Below, in pieces: positions 8,362 to 18,290 of a DNA stretch of 64,000 nt. Both the position numbers and the translations under genes were made by a program. The notes beneath the pieces were generated by a model that searched no databases, was not told the origin of the DNA, and saw only the letters and a program-made list of their open reading frames with translations. The DNA comes from Cytophagales bacterium (GTDB lineage: Bacteria; Bacteroidota; Bacteroidia; Cytophagales; JAAEPT01): positions 1-64,000 of the forward strand of contig JAAEPT010000102.1 of the NCBI GenBank assembly GCA_024232295.1, given 5' to 3'. Numbering within the stretch: position 1 is the stretch's first letter; each line of letters starts with the position of its first letter.

Positions 8362-10167
8362 ATGTCCCTTTCTAAGAAAGCCCAAAGCAAATTTGTTAGA
8401 AGTGTTCTTAAACTGAAAAGTCAAGTAGGAGAAAGAAATTTCCTTATTATCTGTAGTGTAATTATTGGGTTAATTGCAGGACTGGCTGCAGTTAGTCTAA
8501 AAACAACTGTACACTACATTCACCACTTCCTAATTGCAGAAGATGCCATAGGAAAATATGATTACTACTATGCAACTTTCCCCATAATAGGGTTGATTCT
8601 TACTGTTATTATTTCTCGAAACATACTTAAAGATCCGGGAGGACATGGTGTCACACAAGTATTGTGGAACATAGCCAAGGGAAACAGTAAGATTAAAGGT
8701 TTACTAATGACCTCCAGAATGATCACAAGTGCTATCACAGTGGGTTTAGGTGGTTCTGTAGGACTTGAATCTCCTATTGTTGTCACAGGTTCTGCAATAG
8801 GTTCTAACATTGGTATCTTAGGTCATTTGGGTTATAAATACAGAACTTTATTAATTGGTTGTGGAGCTGCTGCTGCTGTTTCTGGTATCTTTAATTCTCC
8901 AATTGCTGGGGTAATTTTTGCAGCAGAAGTAATTTTTCATGAGACTAAAATTGATAAATTTATTCCATTATTAATTGCTTCAAGTATGGGATCTTTAGTA
9001 GCAATTATGCTCGGAACAGACAATATTCTTTTTTCATTTAGAGTAGAAGAATATTCTTCATTAATTGATTATCCTTACTATATTCTATTAGGTGTTATTT
9101 GTGCAATTGTTGCATTATATGTAACTAAAACACATAATAAAATTGAGGCATTAGTAAAGAAAATTAGCAATCCTTATAAAAGAGCAATTATTGGTGGTGC
9201 TGTTTTAGGTCTTATCATTTTATTATTTCCTCCTTTATATGGTGAAGGATACAATACAATCAAATTATTAATTGCTGGAGAATCAGAGGCTGTTGCTAAC
9301 CATAGCATTTTAAATTTTAACAATACGCCTGCTCTTATTCTTTTTATGCTAGCTCTTGTCTTTATAAAAGCAATAGCTTCTGCATTTACGACAGGTAGTG
9401 GAGGTAGTGGAGGTATCTTTGCTCCATCACTATTTATTGGGGCTGTAACAGGGCATTTATTTGCAAAAGCAGTAAATACCTTTGGTTTCTTTGGGCATAC
9501 CATTCCTGCTACTCACTTTACATTGGTTGGTATGTGTGGAGTGATGAGTGGAATATTACACGCACCACTTACAGCCATATTTTTAATTGCAGAGATTACA
9601 GGAGGTTATTCGCTTTTTATTCCATTGATGATCGTTTCTGCATTTTCTTATCTTACAATTAGTAAGTATGAACCCTACTCTCTATACACAAAAGATTTAG
9701 TAGAATGTGGAGATATCACTAATGATAAGGACAAACAAGTATTAACACTTATGGATTTCCACAAATGTATTGAGAAGGATATTAAATCAATCGATCCACA
9801 AGCGTCTTTAGCTGAACTTGTAGAACTCATTAAGGTGTCAAATCGTAATTTCTTTGCAGTAATTGAAGAATGTGAATTTATGGGTATTATTCACTTGAAT
9901 GATGTTCGTAATATCATGTTCGATCCAGAAAAACAAGAACATATTATTGTAGGAAGCTTAATGCGTCCCGTTAATAAAAAGTATACTATTATTAACAATC
10001 ATGACACTGCTGACATGATTGTGAAAAAGTTTGATGAGTCAAAAGAATGGAACTTACCTGTTATTCAAGATGAAGTATACATCGGATTTGTCTCAAAATC
10101 AAGTTTTTTAGACCTATACAGACATAAACTCATTAAGAGTGAGAAAGACTTCTCATTAGAGCGTTAA
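8362..10167 (+). CDS. ClC-family chloride channel/antiporter with CBS domain pair
   Basis: A 601-residue inner membrane protein. The ClC core spans residues 25-430 with many hydrophobic segments. Seen: G-G-H-G-V near 93-97 in the place of the family's G-S-G-I-P anion-binding loop; G-L-E-S-P at 134-138, equivalent to G-R-E-G-P, with the gating glutamate (Glu136) kept; A-A-E-V-I-F; and the repeat T-T-G-S-G-G-S-G-G-I-F-A-P. Residues about 445-595 form a cytoplasmic CBS pair. Family knowledge: retention of the gating Glu fits either a gated channel or a Cl-/H+ exchanger. The function is likely ion homeostasis or acid resistance. It stands alone between an AT-rich gap and its own terminator. Confidence 0.9.
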   Translation: MSLSKKAQSKFVRSVLKLKSQVGERNFLIICSVIIGLIAGLAAVSLKTTVHYIHHFLIAEDAIGKYDYYYATFPIIGLILTVIISRNILKDPGGHGVTQVLWNIAKGNSKIKGLLMTSRMITSAITVGLGGSVGLESPIVVTGSAIGSNIGILGHLGYKYRTLLIGCGAAAAVSGIFNSPIAGVIFAAEVIFHETKIDKFIPLLIASSMGSLVAIMLGTDNILFSFRVEEYSSLIDYPYYILLGVICAIVALYVTKTHNKIEALVKKISNPYKRAIIGGAVLGLIILLFPPLYGEGYNTIKLLIAGESEAVANHSILNFNNTPALILFMLALVFIKAIASAFTTGSGGSGGIFAPSLFIGAVTGHLFAKAVNTFGFFGHTIPATHFTLVGMCGVMSGILHAPLTAIFLIAEITGGYSLFIPLMIVSAFSYLTISKYEPYSLYTKDLVECGDITNDKDKQVLTLMDFHKCIEKDIKSIDPQASLAELVELIKVSNRNFFAVIEECEFMGIIHLNDVRNIMFDPEKQEHIIVGSLMRPVNKKYTIINNHDTADMIVKKFDESKEWNLPVIQDEVYIGFVSKSSFLDLYRHKLIKSEKDFSLER

Positions 10168-10187
10168 AATGCCATAAACCTGATTAA

Positions 10188-10228
10188 AAAAGCCCATAAA
10201 CTATTTTTTAAGTTTATGGGCTTTTCTC
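10188..10228 (+). terminator. Terminator after the ClC gene
   Basis: The stem AAGCCCATAAACT/AGTTTATGGGCTT followed by TTCTCTTT begins 20 bases past the stop codon at 10167. Confidence 0.8.
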
Positions 10229-10265
10229 TTTGTTCAACTTCTTTTTGGTTGAAAATATTTTCCAC

Positions 10266-10298
10266 TAAAAAAGCACTAAGATTACTCTTAGTGCTTTT
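10266..10298 (-). terminator. Terminator after gltD
   Basis: The stem AAAGCACTAAG/CTTAGTGCTTT has a T-run on the minus strand (AAAAAA at 10266-10272 on plus). It lies 24 bases beyond the gltD stop at 10322. Confidence 0.8.
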
Positions 10299-10321
10299 CG
10301 TTATATATTCTTTTAATAAGA

Positions 10322-11821
10322 TTAAGCTTCTTTCTCTATATATAAGAAACTCTCATCTTTCTTTTCTAAGTTTGAAGAACCCATTAAGTATTCATCTACA
10401 TTATAAGCAGCTTCTCTACCTTCAGAAATAGCCCATACTACTAATGATTGACCTCTACGCATATCACCTGCTACAAAGATTTTTTCATTGTTAGTTTGGT
10501 AGTTATCTCCAGCCTTAACATTTCCTCTTTGATCATACTCAACACCTAAGTCATTTAATAAACCATCATGTTGTGGATGTAAGAATCCAATTGCTAATAA
10601 AGCTAATTCACAAGGAATTTCGTACTCAGTTCCTGGTTGCTCCTCCCAATGAGGTTTTTTACCAGGTTGTGGCTCAGACCATCCCATTTCAGCAACCTTA
10701 ATTGCTTTAAGGTTTCCATTTTCATCACCAACAAATTCCTTAGTAAATAATGCCCATCTTCTTTCACATCCTTCATCATGAGATGAAGATGTACGAAGTT
10801 GCATTGGCCACATAGGCCAAGGAGTTTGTTCAGAACGATTTTTAGGAGGTTTAGCTAATAATTCAATTTGAGTGATTGATTTAGCTCCATGACGGTTAGA
10901 AGTACCAACACAGTCAGAACCAGTATCTCCTCCACCAATTACTAAAACATGCTTATCAGTAGCAAAGATTTCTTCAAGTTCCTCACCTTTATGGTTCTTA
11001 GCTCCTTCTTTACCAGCATTTCTGTGGTTTTGTTGAGATAAGAAATCCATTGCAAAGTGAACACCATTTAAATCTCTACCTTTGATAGGCACATCTCTAG
11101 GAACAGTAGAACCACCTGTTAATACAACAGCATCATAATCTTTTTCAAGATCAGCAGCAGTTACATCAACTCCTACATTTGTTCCCAAACGGAATTCGAT
11201 TCCAGATTCCTTCATTACTTCAACACGTCTTTGAACGACCCATTTCTCTAATTTGAAATCAGGAATACCATATCTTAATAAACCACCAGCCTCTTCAGCT
11301 CTTTCGAATAATACAACTGAGTGACCGGCTTTATTTAATTGTTCAGCAGCCGCTAATCCTGCAGGACCAGCACCAACTACAGCTACTTTTTTTCCAGTTC
11401 TTGTTTCAGGAATAAAAGGCTTAATTAAATTATTTTTGAAAGCATACTCAACAATATTTTTCTCTGTGAATTCAATTGCTACAGGTGGTTGGTTAATACC
11501 TAACACACATGATGCTTCACATGGAGCAGGACAAATACGTCCTGTAAACTCTGGAAAGTTATTTGTTGATAATAATACCTCAGTTGCTTCCTTCCAGTTA
11601 TTATTGTAAACAGCATCATTAAACTCTGGAATAATGTTCCCAAGTGGACAACCATTGTGACAGAAAGGAACACCACAATCCATACATCTACTAGCCTGCT
11701 CATTCACTAATTCTTCAGATGGCGTTTCAGAAAACTCTTTATAATGCTCAATACGAGATTTAGCATCTTCGTACTTTGGCAGTTCTCTTGTTTTTTCTAA
11801 AAATCCTGTTGACTTACCCAT
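10322..11821 (-). CDS. gltD: Glutamate synthase (NADPH) small subunit GltD
   Basis: A 499-residue cytoplasmic flavoprotein that takes electrons from NAD(P)H and passes them to GltB to make glutamate from glutamine and 2-oxoglutarate. Seen: an N-terminal Fe-S cysteine cluster C46-x2-C49-x4-C54-x3-C58, a second pair in C-P-A-P-C-E-A-S-C, an FAD-binding V-G-A-G-P-A-G-L-A-A-A, a nucleotide-binding V-I-G-G-G-D-T-G-S-D-C, and a C-terminal A-G-D-x-R-R-G-Q-S-L-V-V-W-A. Length is normal. The gene overlaps the end of gltB by 8 bases and has a strong ribosome binding site inside gltB, so translation is probably coupled. No sign of damage. Confidence 0.97.
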   Translation of the reverse strand: MGKSTGFLEKTRELPKYEDAKSRIEHYKEFSETPSEELVNEQASRCMDCGVPFCHNGCPLGNIIPEFNDAVYNNNWKEATEVLLSTNNFPEFTGRICPAPCEASCVLGINQPPVAIEFTEKNIVEYAFKNNLIKPFIPETRTGKKVAVVGAGPAGLAAAEQLNKAGHSVVLFERAEEAGGLLRYGIPDFKLEKWVVQRRVEVMKESGIEFRLGTNVGVDVTAADLEKDYDAVVLTGGSTVPRDVPIKGRDLNGVHFAMDFLSQQNHRNAGKEGAKNHKGEELEEIFATDKHVLVIGGGDTGSDCVGTSNRHGAKSITQIELLAKPPKNRSEQTPWPMWPMQLRTSSSHDEGCERRWALFTKEFVGDENGNLKAIKVAEMGWSEPQPGKKPHWEEQPGTEYEIPCELALLAIGFLHPQHDGLLNDLGVEYDQRGNVKAGDNYQTNNEKIFVAGDMRRGQSLVVWAISEGREAAYNVDEYLMGSSNLEKKDESFLYIEKEA

Positions 11822-14800
11822 GAACTTCCTCCTTTTTTTCTGATTGTTCTTGTTTTCTCTTTAATAATACAGCTTTGTAGTCAGTTGGCATAACCTTAAC
11901 AAACTTAGTTAAAGCACCTTCAAAATCAGCTAAGATTTCTTCTGCTACATCTGAATTTGTATAGTTGAAGTGATTTCCAATTAAAGTTTTCAACGTTTCT
12001 TTGTCTTCAGCTTCGATTGGATCAAACTCGATCATTCCTTTATTTACTCTGTCTTTGAATGTACCATCTACATCATAAACATAAGCAACACCACCACTCA
12101 TACCAGCAGCGAAGTTTCTACCTGTTTTACCAAGTACAACAGCAGTACCACCAGTCATGTATTCACATCCATGATCACCAATTCCTTCAATAACTGCTTT
12201 AGCACCAGAGTTACGAACACAGAAACGTTCACCTCCAATACCTCTGATATACGCTTCTCCAGAAGTAGCACCATAAAAAGCAACATTACCTACAATGATA
12301 TTCTCTTTAGGAGCATATTTTGTTTCTTTATGTGGATAAAGAATCAGCTTAGCACCCGAAAGACCTTTACCAAAGTAATCATTTGCTTCACCTTCTAATT
12401 CCATTGTCAAACCTGGGGCAGTAAATGCACCAAAACTTTGCCCAGCAGAACCTTTAATATTAAAATGAATGGTATCTTCTGCTAAACCTTGTCCATCATA
12501 ACGCTTAGAAATTTCATTAGAAACCATTGTTCCTGCTGAGCGATCTGTGTTTACAATATTAAAATTTGCTTGAATTTTTTGTCCATTCTCCAAGGCAGAT
12601 TGGGCTGCATCAATGAATTTTCTGTCTAAGACAGCTTCCAAAGCATGATCTTGTTCTTCAGAATTATATAATGTGTCTCCTTCTAAAGAAGGCTCCTTAT
12701 ATAAAATTTTAGAGAAATCTAAATCCTTATATTTCCAGTGATTAATTTCATCACGTACCTTCAATTTATCAACACGTCCGATCATTTCGTTTACTGTACG
12801 GAAACCTAGTTCAGCCATAATCTCTCTTAAGTCTTGTACTAAGAATTGGAAGAAATTAACAACATGGTCAGGATTTCCAGAGAAACGTTCTCTTAATGTC
12901 TTATTTTGTGTTGCGATACCTACAGGACAAGTGTTCATATGACACTTACGCATCATGATACAACCTTCTACCACTAATGCGGCAGTTGCAACACCCCATT
13001 CTTCAGCACCTAATAAAGCAGCAATAGCGATATCACGTCCAGTCTTCATTTGACCATCAGCTTGTAATACTACTCTACTTCTTAATCTGTTTTTAACCAA
13101 TGTTTGGTGAGCCTCAGATAAACCAAGTTCCCATGGTAAACCAGCATGACGAATAGAAGATAGTGGAGATGCTCCAGTACCACCATCATGACCAGCAATC
13201 AAAATCACATCAGCATGTGCCTTAGATACACCAGAAGCAATTGTACCAACTCCTACTTCAGATACTAACTTCACGTTTACACGTGCATCACGGTTAGCAT
13301 TTTTTAAGTCATAAATTAATTGAGCTAAATCCTCAATTGAATAAATATCATGGTGTGGAGGAGGTGAAATTAAACCTACCCCTGGAGTAGAGTGACGAGT
13401 AGCACCAATCCAGTCATCAACTTTATGACCTGGTAATTGACCACCCTCACCTGGTTTAGCACCTTGAGCCATCTTAATTTGTAACTCATCAGCATTTGTC
13501 AAGTAGTAAGAAGTAACACCGAAACGTCCAGATGCAATTTGCTTAATTGCAGAACGTTCCCAATCACCATTCTCTTTCTTCTTGAATCTTCTTGGATCCT
13601 CACCACCTTCACCAGAGTTAGATTTTGCCCCAATTCTGTTCATAGCAATTGCTAAAGTAGAGTGAGCTTCGTGAGAAATAGAACCAAAAGACATAGCACC
13701 AGTAGCAAAACGCTTTAAGATATTTTCTGCTGGTTCAACTTCAGCTACTGAAATTGGTTGACGGTCTTCAAAGTCGAGAAGACCTCTCAATGTTGCAGCA
13801 CGCTGAGTTTGGTCATTAACCTCCTTAGCATACTTCTTATACATTTGGTAATCGTCAGTCTTAGTAGACTGTTGTAAGTAATGAATACTTGTTGGATTGA
13901 ATAAGTGTTTCTCACCTCTTCTTTTCCATTGGTAAACACCACCTACTTCTAATTTAGAAGAAGTTGATTCTCCTTCTTTAGGGAATGCAAAGTCATGATT
14001 AATCAATACTTCTTTTGCAATTCCATTGAAATCTAATCCTTCAATTCTTGAAGCTGTTCCTGCAAAACATTTGTTAACAACAGATGTAGCAATACCCATT
14101 GCTTCAAAAATCTGAGCTCCGTGATAAGATTGAATTGTAGAAATACCCATTTTAGAGAAAATCTTCAACAATCCGTATCCAATACCTTTCACGAAGTTTT
14201 TCTGTAAATCCTCAGTAGTAAAGTCATCACCAATTAAACCACTACGCTTAATTCCTTTGATTGACTCAAATGCTAAATAAGGGTTTACAGCATGAGCACC
14301 ATATCCTACTAATGTTGCAACATGGTGAGTTTCTCTAACATCACCAGACTCAACAACAATAGAAGTATTTGCTCTAATACCAGCATTAATTAATGCATGA
14401 TGAATAGCTCCTGTAGCTAATAAAGAAGGAATTGGTGCATTTGCACTATCAACATTCTTATCAGATAAGATTAAAATGTTTGCTCCAGCTTTTGTTGCTT
14501 CAACAGCCTCAGCACAGATTTTATCAATTGCAGCTTCTAAAACTCCATCTTCTCCATTTGCAGAGAATAAAGTTTCAATAACTACTGACTTATATCCGTC
14601 CTTAGAAATCTCTTTTAATTTTGCTAACTCTGCATTTGTTAATACAGGCTGCTCTAATTGAATCTTAGCACAGTGCTCAGCAGCAGGTTGTAAAACATTT
14701 TTAGAACCACCAACACTTGTAAACAATGACATTACCATTCTTTCACGAATAGGGTCAATTGGTGGGTTAGTTACCTGTGCAAATAATTGCTTGAAGTAGT

Positions 14801-16346
14801 GAGATAAATGTTGAGATTGGTCAGATAAAATTGGTAAAGCCCAATCAAATCCCATAGAACCTAAAGGCTCAACACCTAACTTAGACAAATCAGAAATAAC
14901 TACTTTTAAATCTTCAGAAGTATACCCAAATGTTTGTTGTTTATTCAATAATGCTTCATCAGACAAATCTTCTTCAGAGTAATTTCCTGATAAATCAGAT
15001 AAATCAACAGAATTTTCTTTCAACCACTCTGCATAAGGTTTTTGAGAACAGATATCTGCTTTCAATTCATCATCTGCGATGATACGGCCTTGCGCTAAGT
15101 CAGCTACGAAAATTTTACCTGGCTCTAAACGACCTCTTTTTACTACAGTAGCAGGATCAACCTGTAATACTCCAGTTTCAGAAGCCATAATTAATGTATC
15201 ATCATCAGTTACTAAGTAACGAGAAGGACGTAAACCATTTCTATCAAGAGTAGCCCCTACAATATTTCCATCAGTGAAGGAAATAGAAGCAGGACCATCC
15301 CATGGTTCCATTAAGTTAGAATTATATTCATAGAATGCACGCTTAGTAGCATCCATTTCTTTGTTTTCTTGCCATGCTTCAGGAACCAACATCATCATTA
15401 CTTCTGGTAATGAACGGTCACTTCCTAACACCATCATCTCAACAGCATTATCTAAATTGGCTGAATCAGATTGTGTATGGTCACAAATAGGGAATAACAT
15501 GTCAAGTTCCTCTTGAGAGAACTTAGAAGTTTCAAATAAAGCTTCTTTTGACTTGAACCAGTTAACATTTCCTCTTACTGTGTTAATCTCTCCATTGTGA
15601 GCAATGTAACGGAAAGGTTGAGCTAATTTCCACTTAGGGAAAGTATTTGTAGAAAAACGAGAGTGAACAACACCAATTGCTGAAATTACACGCTCATCTC
15701 TTAAATCAGGATAATACATCTCTACTTGTTCAGTAGAAAGCATTCCTTTATATCCAATTGTTTTGTATGAGAAGGTAGGTACATAAAATAAATCTGTATC
15801 TTCAATCTCTTTGTGTGCAGTATGCGTAACATAGTTACGAATCACATATAACTTTCTCTCGAAAGTTTCTAGATCCATGTCAGTAGGACGTTTCACAAAA
15901 ATCTGCTCCATGTTTGGCTCAACTGCTTTTGCAGAATTACCAATCATATGATTTTCTTGAACTACTGAACGGTATCCTAATACTTCAAAACCAAACTTTG
16001 CAACGGTTTCTTCTAATAACACCTTACACTTTGCTGTAACATCCTCAACTGGAGGAAAAAAGATTTGAGCAACTCCATACTCAGTAAAAGCAGGAATTTC
16101 AAAACCTTCTTCTTTCACAACTTCTTTGAAAAAATCATGAGGTACTTGAATGAGAATACCAGCACCATCACCCGTATTTGTTTCACAGCCACATGCTCCT
16201 CTATGCTCCATTTTTGTCAACATAGATAATGCATCAGAAACAATTTTGTGGGATTTTTTGCCTTTTAGGTTCGCGACAAATCCAATTCCACAAGCATCAT
16301 GCTCATATAATGGATTATACAAACCTTGATTTTTTGTGTCTTTCAT
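11814..16346 (-). CDS. gltB: Glutamate synthase large subunit GltB
   Basis: A 1510-residue ferredoxin/NADPH glutamate synthase alpha subunit. The class II glutamine amidotransferase domain starts at Cys19 (H-D-A-C-G-I-G-F), so a short propeptide must be removed to free the catalytic Cys. A central domain and an FMN synthase domain follow (S-G-E-G-G-E-D-P-R-R and P-G-E-G-G-Q-L-P-G-H-K). The 3Fe-4S motif C-H-M-N-T-C-P-V-G-I-A comes next, then the C-terminal GXGXG beta-helix (G-G-T-A-V-V-L-G). All major domains are present and uninterrupted. It is first in the gltB-gltD operon, which has a good promoter at 16414-16443. Confidence 0.97.
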   Translation of the reverse strand: MKDTKNQGLYNPLYEHDACGIGFVANLKGKKSHKIVSDALSMLTKMEHRGACGCETNTGDGAGILIQVPHDFFKEVVKEEGFEIPAFTEYGVAQIFFPPVEDVTAKCKVLLEETVAKFGFEVLGYRSVVQENHMIGNSAKAVEPNMEQIFVKRPTDMDLETFERKLYVIRNYVTHTAHKEIEDTDLFYVPTFSYKTIGYKGMLSTEQVEMYYPDLRDERVISAIGVVHSRFSTNTFPKWKLAQPFRYIAHNGEINTVRGNVNWFKSKEALFETSKFSQEELDMLFPICDHTQSDSANLDNAVEMMVLGSDRSLPEVMMMLVPEAWQENKEMDATKRAFYEYNSNLMEPWDGPASISFTDGNIVGATLDRNGLRPSRYLVTDDDTLIMASETGVLQVDPATVVKRGRLEPGKIFVADLAQGRIIADDELKADICSQKPYAEWLKENSVDLSDLSGNYSEEDLSDEALLNKQQTFGYTSEDLKVVISDLSKLGVEPLGSMGFDWALPILSDQSQHLSHYFKQLFAQVTNPPIDPIRERMVMSLFTSVGGSKNVLQPAAEHCAKIQLEQPVLTNAELAKLKEISKDGYKSVVIETLFSANGEDGVLEAAIDKICAEAVEATKAGANILILSDKNVDSANAPIPSLLATGAIHHALINAGIRANTSIVVESGDVRETHHVATLVGYGAHAVNPYLAFESIKGIKRSGLIGDDFTTEDLQKNFVKGIGYGLLKIFSKMGISTIQSYHGAQIFEAMGIATSVVNKCFAGTASRIEGLDFNGIAKEVLINHDFAFPKEGESTSSKLEVGGVYQWKRRGEKHLFNPTSIHYLQQSTKTDDYQMYKKYAKEVNDQTQRAATLRGLLDFEDRQPISVAEVEPAENILKRFATGAMSFGSISHEAHSTLAIAMNRIGAKSNSGEGGEDPRRFKKKENGDWERSAIKQIASGRFGVTSYYLTNADELQIKMAQGAKPGEGGQLPGHKVDDWIGATRHSTPGVGLISPPPHHDIYSIEDLAQLIYDLKNANRDARVNVKLVSEVGVGTIASGVSKAHADVILIAGHDGGTGASPLSSIRHAGLPWELGLSEAHQTLVKNRLRSRVVLQADGQMKTGRDIAIAALLGAEEWGVATAALVVEGCIMMRKCHMNTCPVGIATQNKTLRERFSGNPDHVVNFFQFLVQDLREIMAELGFRTVNEMIGRVDKLKVRDEINHWKYKDLDFSKILYKEPSLEGDTLYNSEEQDHALEAVLDRKFIDAAQSALENGQKIQANFNIVNTDRSAGTMVSNEISKRYDGQGLAEDTIHFNIKGSAGQSFGAFTAPGLTMELEGEANDYFGKGLSGAKLILYPHKETKYAPKENIIVGNVAFYGATSGEAYIRGIGGERFCVRNSGAKAVIEGIGDHGCEYMTGGTAVVLGKTGRNFAAGMSGGVAYVYDVDGTFKDRVNKGMIEFDPIEAEDKETLKTLIGNHFNYTNSDVAEEILADFEGALTKFVKVMPTDYKAVLLKRKQEQSEKKEEVHG
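11828..11833 (-). promoter_or_regulatory. Strong Shine-Dalgarno sequence of gltD inside gltB
   Basis: The minus strand reads AAAAGGAGGAAGTTC followed by ATG, so AGGAGG lies six bases before the gltD start, within the last gltB codons. Strong SD sites are uncommon in Bacteroidota. Here it confirms the gltD start and points to coupled translation. Confidence 0.75.
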
Positions 16347-16717
16347 CAGGTATATTTATATTCTCCTTTATAATATATTACGTCCTATTACTATATAGCC
16401 CCTATTTATCACCAAAACGTATTTGGTAAAAACATTTATGCAAAAATTACATTTGGGAGCTATAAAGTGTAAAAATACAAAAAAAACTCTATAAAATAAA
16501 CATGAACTTCGCCTCACAGACTTAAACCAAACCTTTTATAACAACAGGTTTTTTTATAATTCCCAATCCAAAAGAGATAGGCTAGGTTTTGTTTCTTATT
16601 TAAAACACGTCTAAATTACCTCAACAAAACCAACAATAAAATGGTTATTAACAATTCGCTATATTTATATTGCTTTTATGTTTACTTTTAATTTCTAAAA
16701 ATCGTATAGATATTATT
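16347..16717. other. Intergenic region between gltB and aat
   Basis: These 371 bases separate divergent genes. The left part holds the gltB promoter and leader. The rest is AT-rich with no ORF. A weak stem AACCT/AGGTT followed by seven T (16530-16556, plus strand) is too short to call a terminator. Confidence 0.6.
16414..16443 (-). promoter_or_regulatory. Promoter of the gltBD operon
   Basis: On the minus strand TTG (16443-16441), 19 bases, then TACGTTTT (16421-16414). This fits the Bacteroidota consensus TTG-N19-TAnnTTTG with one mismatch in the last base. The leader would be about 60 bases. Confidence 0.6.
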
Positions 16718-17407
16718 ATGCCTATTTATGGTTTAGATGAAAACCTAATCTTTCCTTCCGTAGAAGGTGCTGAAGATGGTATTGTAGCTATTGGTGGAGA
16801 TCTATCAAAAGAACGTTTAGTTTTAGCCTACCAAGAAGGAATCTTTCCTTGGTTTAGTGAGGATGATCCTATTATATGGTGGGCACCAGATCCTCGTTTC
16901 ATATTATACCCTTCAAGATTGAAAATATCAAAAAGCATGAAAAGCATCTTAAATAAAAAGGTGTTTTCAGTAACATTTGACACTTGTTTTTCAGATGTCA
17001 TAAAACAATGTCAACAAATAAAGAGAAAGGATCAAGAAGATACTTGGATCACAGAAGGAATGCTAGATGCTTATTGTTCATTACATGAAGATGGAATAGC
17101 TCACTCTGTAGAAGTATGGAATGAAGAAAGACAATTAGTTGGAGGATTATATGGAGTGTCTTTAGGAAAGTGTTTCTTTGGAGAGTCTATGTTTTCAAAA
17201 GAAAGTAATGCTTCAAAAACTGGGTTCATCACATTGGTTCAAAAATTAAAAGAACTAAATTTTCAACTAATAGATTGTCAAATACACACAAATCACCTTG
17301 AAAGCCTTGGTGCAGAAGAAATATCACGAAACGATTTCATGAAACTATTAAAAGTCGGCATAGGTTTTGAAACCCTTCAAGGAGATTGGAAGGAATTATT
17401 AAAATAA
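16718..17407 (+). CDS. aat: Leucyl/phenylalanyl-tRNA--protein transferase
   Basis: A 229-residue cytoplasmic enzyme that adds Leu or Phe from charged tRNA to proteins with N-terminal Arg or Lys, marking them for ClpAP/ClpS degradation (N-degron pathway). Seen: F-P in the N-terminal segment, G-G-D-L, G-I-F-P-W-F (41-46), W-W-A-P-D-P-R (54-60), and G-G-L-Y-G-V-S-L-G with F-F-G-E-S-M-F-S. These are the conserved family blocks. Start chosen at 16718, since the family begins M-x-x-L close to F-P; an upstream in-frame ATG would add 16 hydrophobic residues unlike the family. Separated from the next gene by 36 bases. Confidence 0.95.
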   Translation: MPIYGLDENLIFPSVEGAEDGIVAIGGDLSKERLVLAYQEGIFPWFSEDDPIIWWAPDPRFILYPSRLKISKSMKSILNKKVFSVTFDTCFSDVIKQCQQIKRKDQEDTWITEGMLDAYCSLHEDGIAHSVEVWNEERQLVGGLYGVSLGKCFFGESMFSKESNASKTGFITLVQKLKELNFQLIDCQIHTNHLESLGAEEISRNDFMKLLKVGIGFETLQGDWKELLK

Positions 17408-17443
17408 CTACTTTAGAATATTATTATTAAATTTTGAGATATT

Positions 17444-18229
17444 ATGAAAAAACTATCTGTATTACTTATTTCAATGCTTTCCGTAGCATTACTTTTCTCT
17501 TCTTGTGAAGAATTAGAAGGACTTACTTCAGAGGATGGAGCACTTTCAAATGAAGAAATTGTATCTGGGTTAAAAAATGCTTTGGAAGTAGGGACTGATA
17601 CCTCTGTAAGCATCTTACATGCTAAAGATGGCTTTTACAAAGATGAATTAGTGAAAGTAATTATGCCTGATGAAGCAAAACCAATTTTAGATGCTGTAGA
17701 TGAATTAAATGATTATGGAGTAAATTTACAACCACTAATTGATGATGTTGTATTAAGTATGAACAGATCAGCAGAAAAAGCAGCTGACAGAGCAACACCT
17801 ATCTTCAAAGATGCTATTACAAATATGAGTATTACTGATGCTTTGGGGATTTTATATGGTGAAGATAATGCAGCAACAACGTATTTAAAAGACAATACCT
17901 ACAATGAACTTAAAAGCGAATTCTCTCCTGAGATTGCAGAAGTTTTAGAAGAAAAATTAATTGGAGATAACTCTACTGAATCTTTGTATGGTGATTTAGT
18001 TTCTGAGTACAACCGTGGAGTTGGTCTCTATAATGCAGCAAATTTCTTAGGTGTATTAGGAGAAGATAAAGAAACAATTAGCAACACCTCTTTGACTGAT
18101 CATGTAGCTACAAAAGCATTAGATGGTTTATTTTTAAAGGTTGAAAACGAAGAGAAAGACATTCGTAAAGATCCTATTGCTCGTGTAACGGATATTCTTA
18201 CAAAAGTATTTAGCAAATTAGATGAGTAA
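17444..18229 (+). CDS. DUF4197 lipoprotein
   Basis: A 261-residue lipoprotein. The signal peptide ends at the lipobox L-F-S-S-C (Cys21). The mature part matches the DUF4197 pattern: E-I-V-S-G-L-K-N-A-L-E-V-G near 36-48, D-G-F-Y-K, V-x-I-M-P, and a helical C-terminal half with repeated A-T/Y-L-K segments. Family knowledge: DUF4197 proteins are alpha-helical envelope proteins of unknown function in Gram-negative bacteria. It lies 36 bases after aat, probably in one transcript, and is followed by a terminator. Confidence 0.85.
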   Translation: MKKLSVLLISMLSVALLFSSCEELEGLTSEDGALSNEEIVSGLKNALEVGTDTSVSILHAKDGFYKDELVKVIMPDEAKPILDAVDELNDYGVNLQPLIDDVVLSMNRSAEKAADRATPIFKDAITNMSITDALGILYGEDNAATTYLKDNTYNELKSEFSPEIAEVLEEKLIGDNSTESLYGDLVSEYNRGVGLYNAANFLGVLGEDKETISNTSLTDHVATKALDGLFLKVENEEKDIRKDPIARVTDILTKVFSKLDE

Positions 18230-18251
18230 TGAAACTCAAAAGTCTTTATAA

Positions 18252-18286
18252 AAAAAGGAGATGGTTTAACTATCTCCTTTTTCTTT
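18252..18286. terminator. Terminator after the DUF4197 gene
   Basis: The stem AAAGGAGATGG/TATCTCCTTT with an A-run on the left and TTTTCTTTT on the right begins 25 bases past the stop at 18229. Its symmetry also serves the minus-strand gene ending at 18291. Confidence 0.8.
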
Positions 18287-18290
18287 TAAT

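Noticed and set aside
16528-16557. Possible terminator or small RNA between gltB and aat
   Set aside because: The stem is only 5 bp and there is no upstream gene or clear promoter on that strand.
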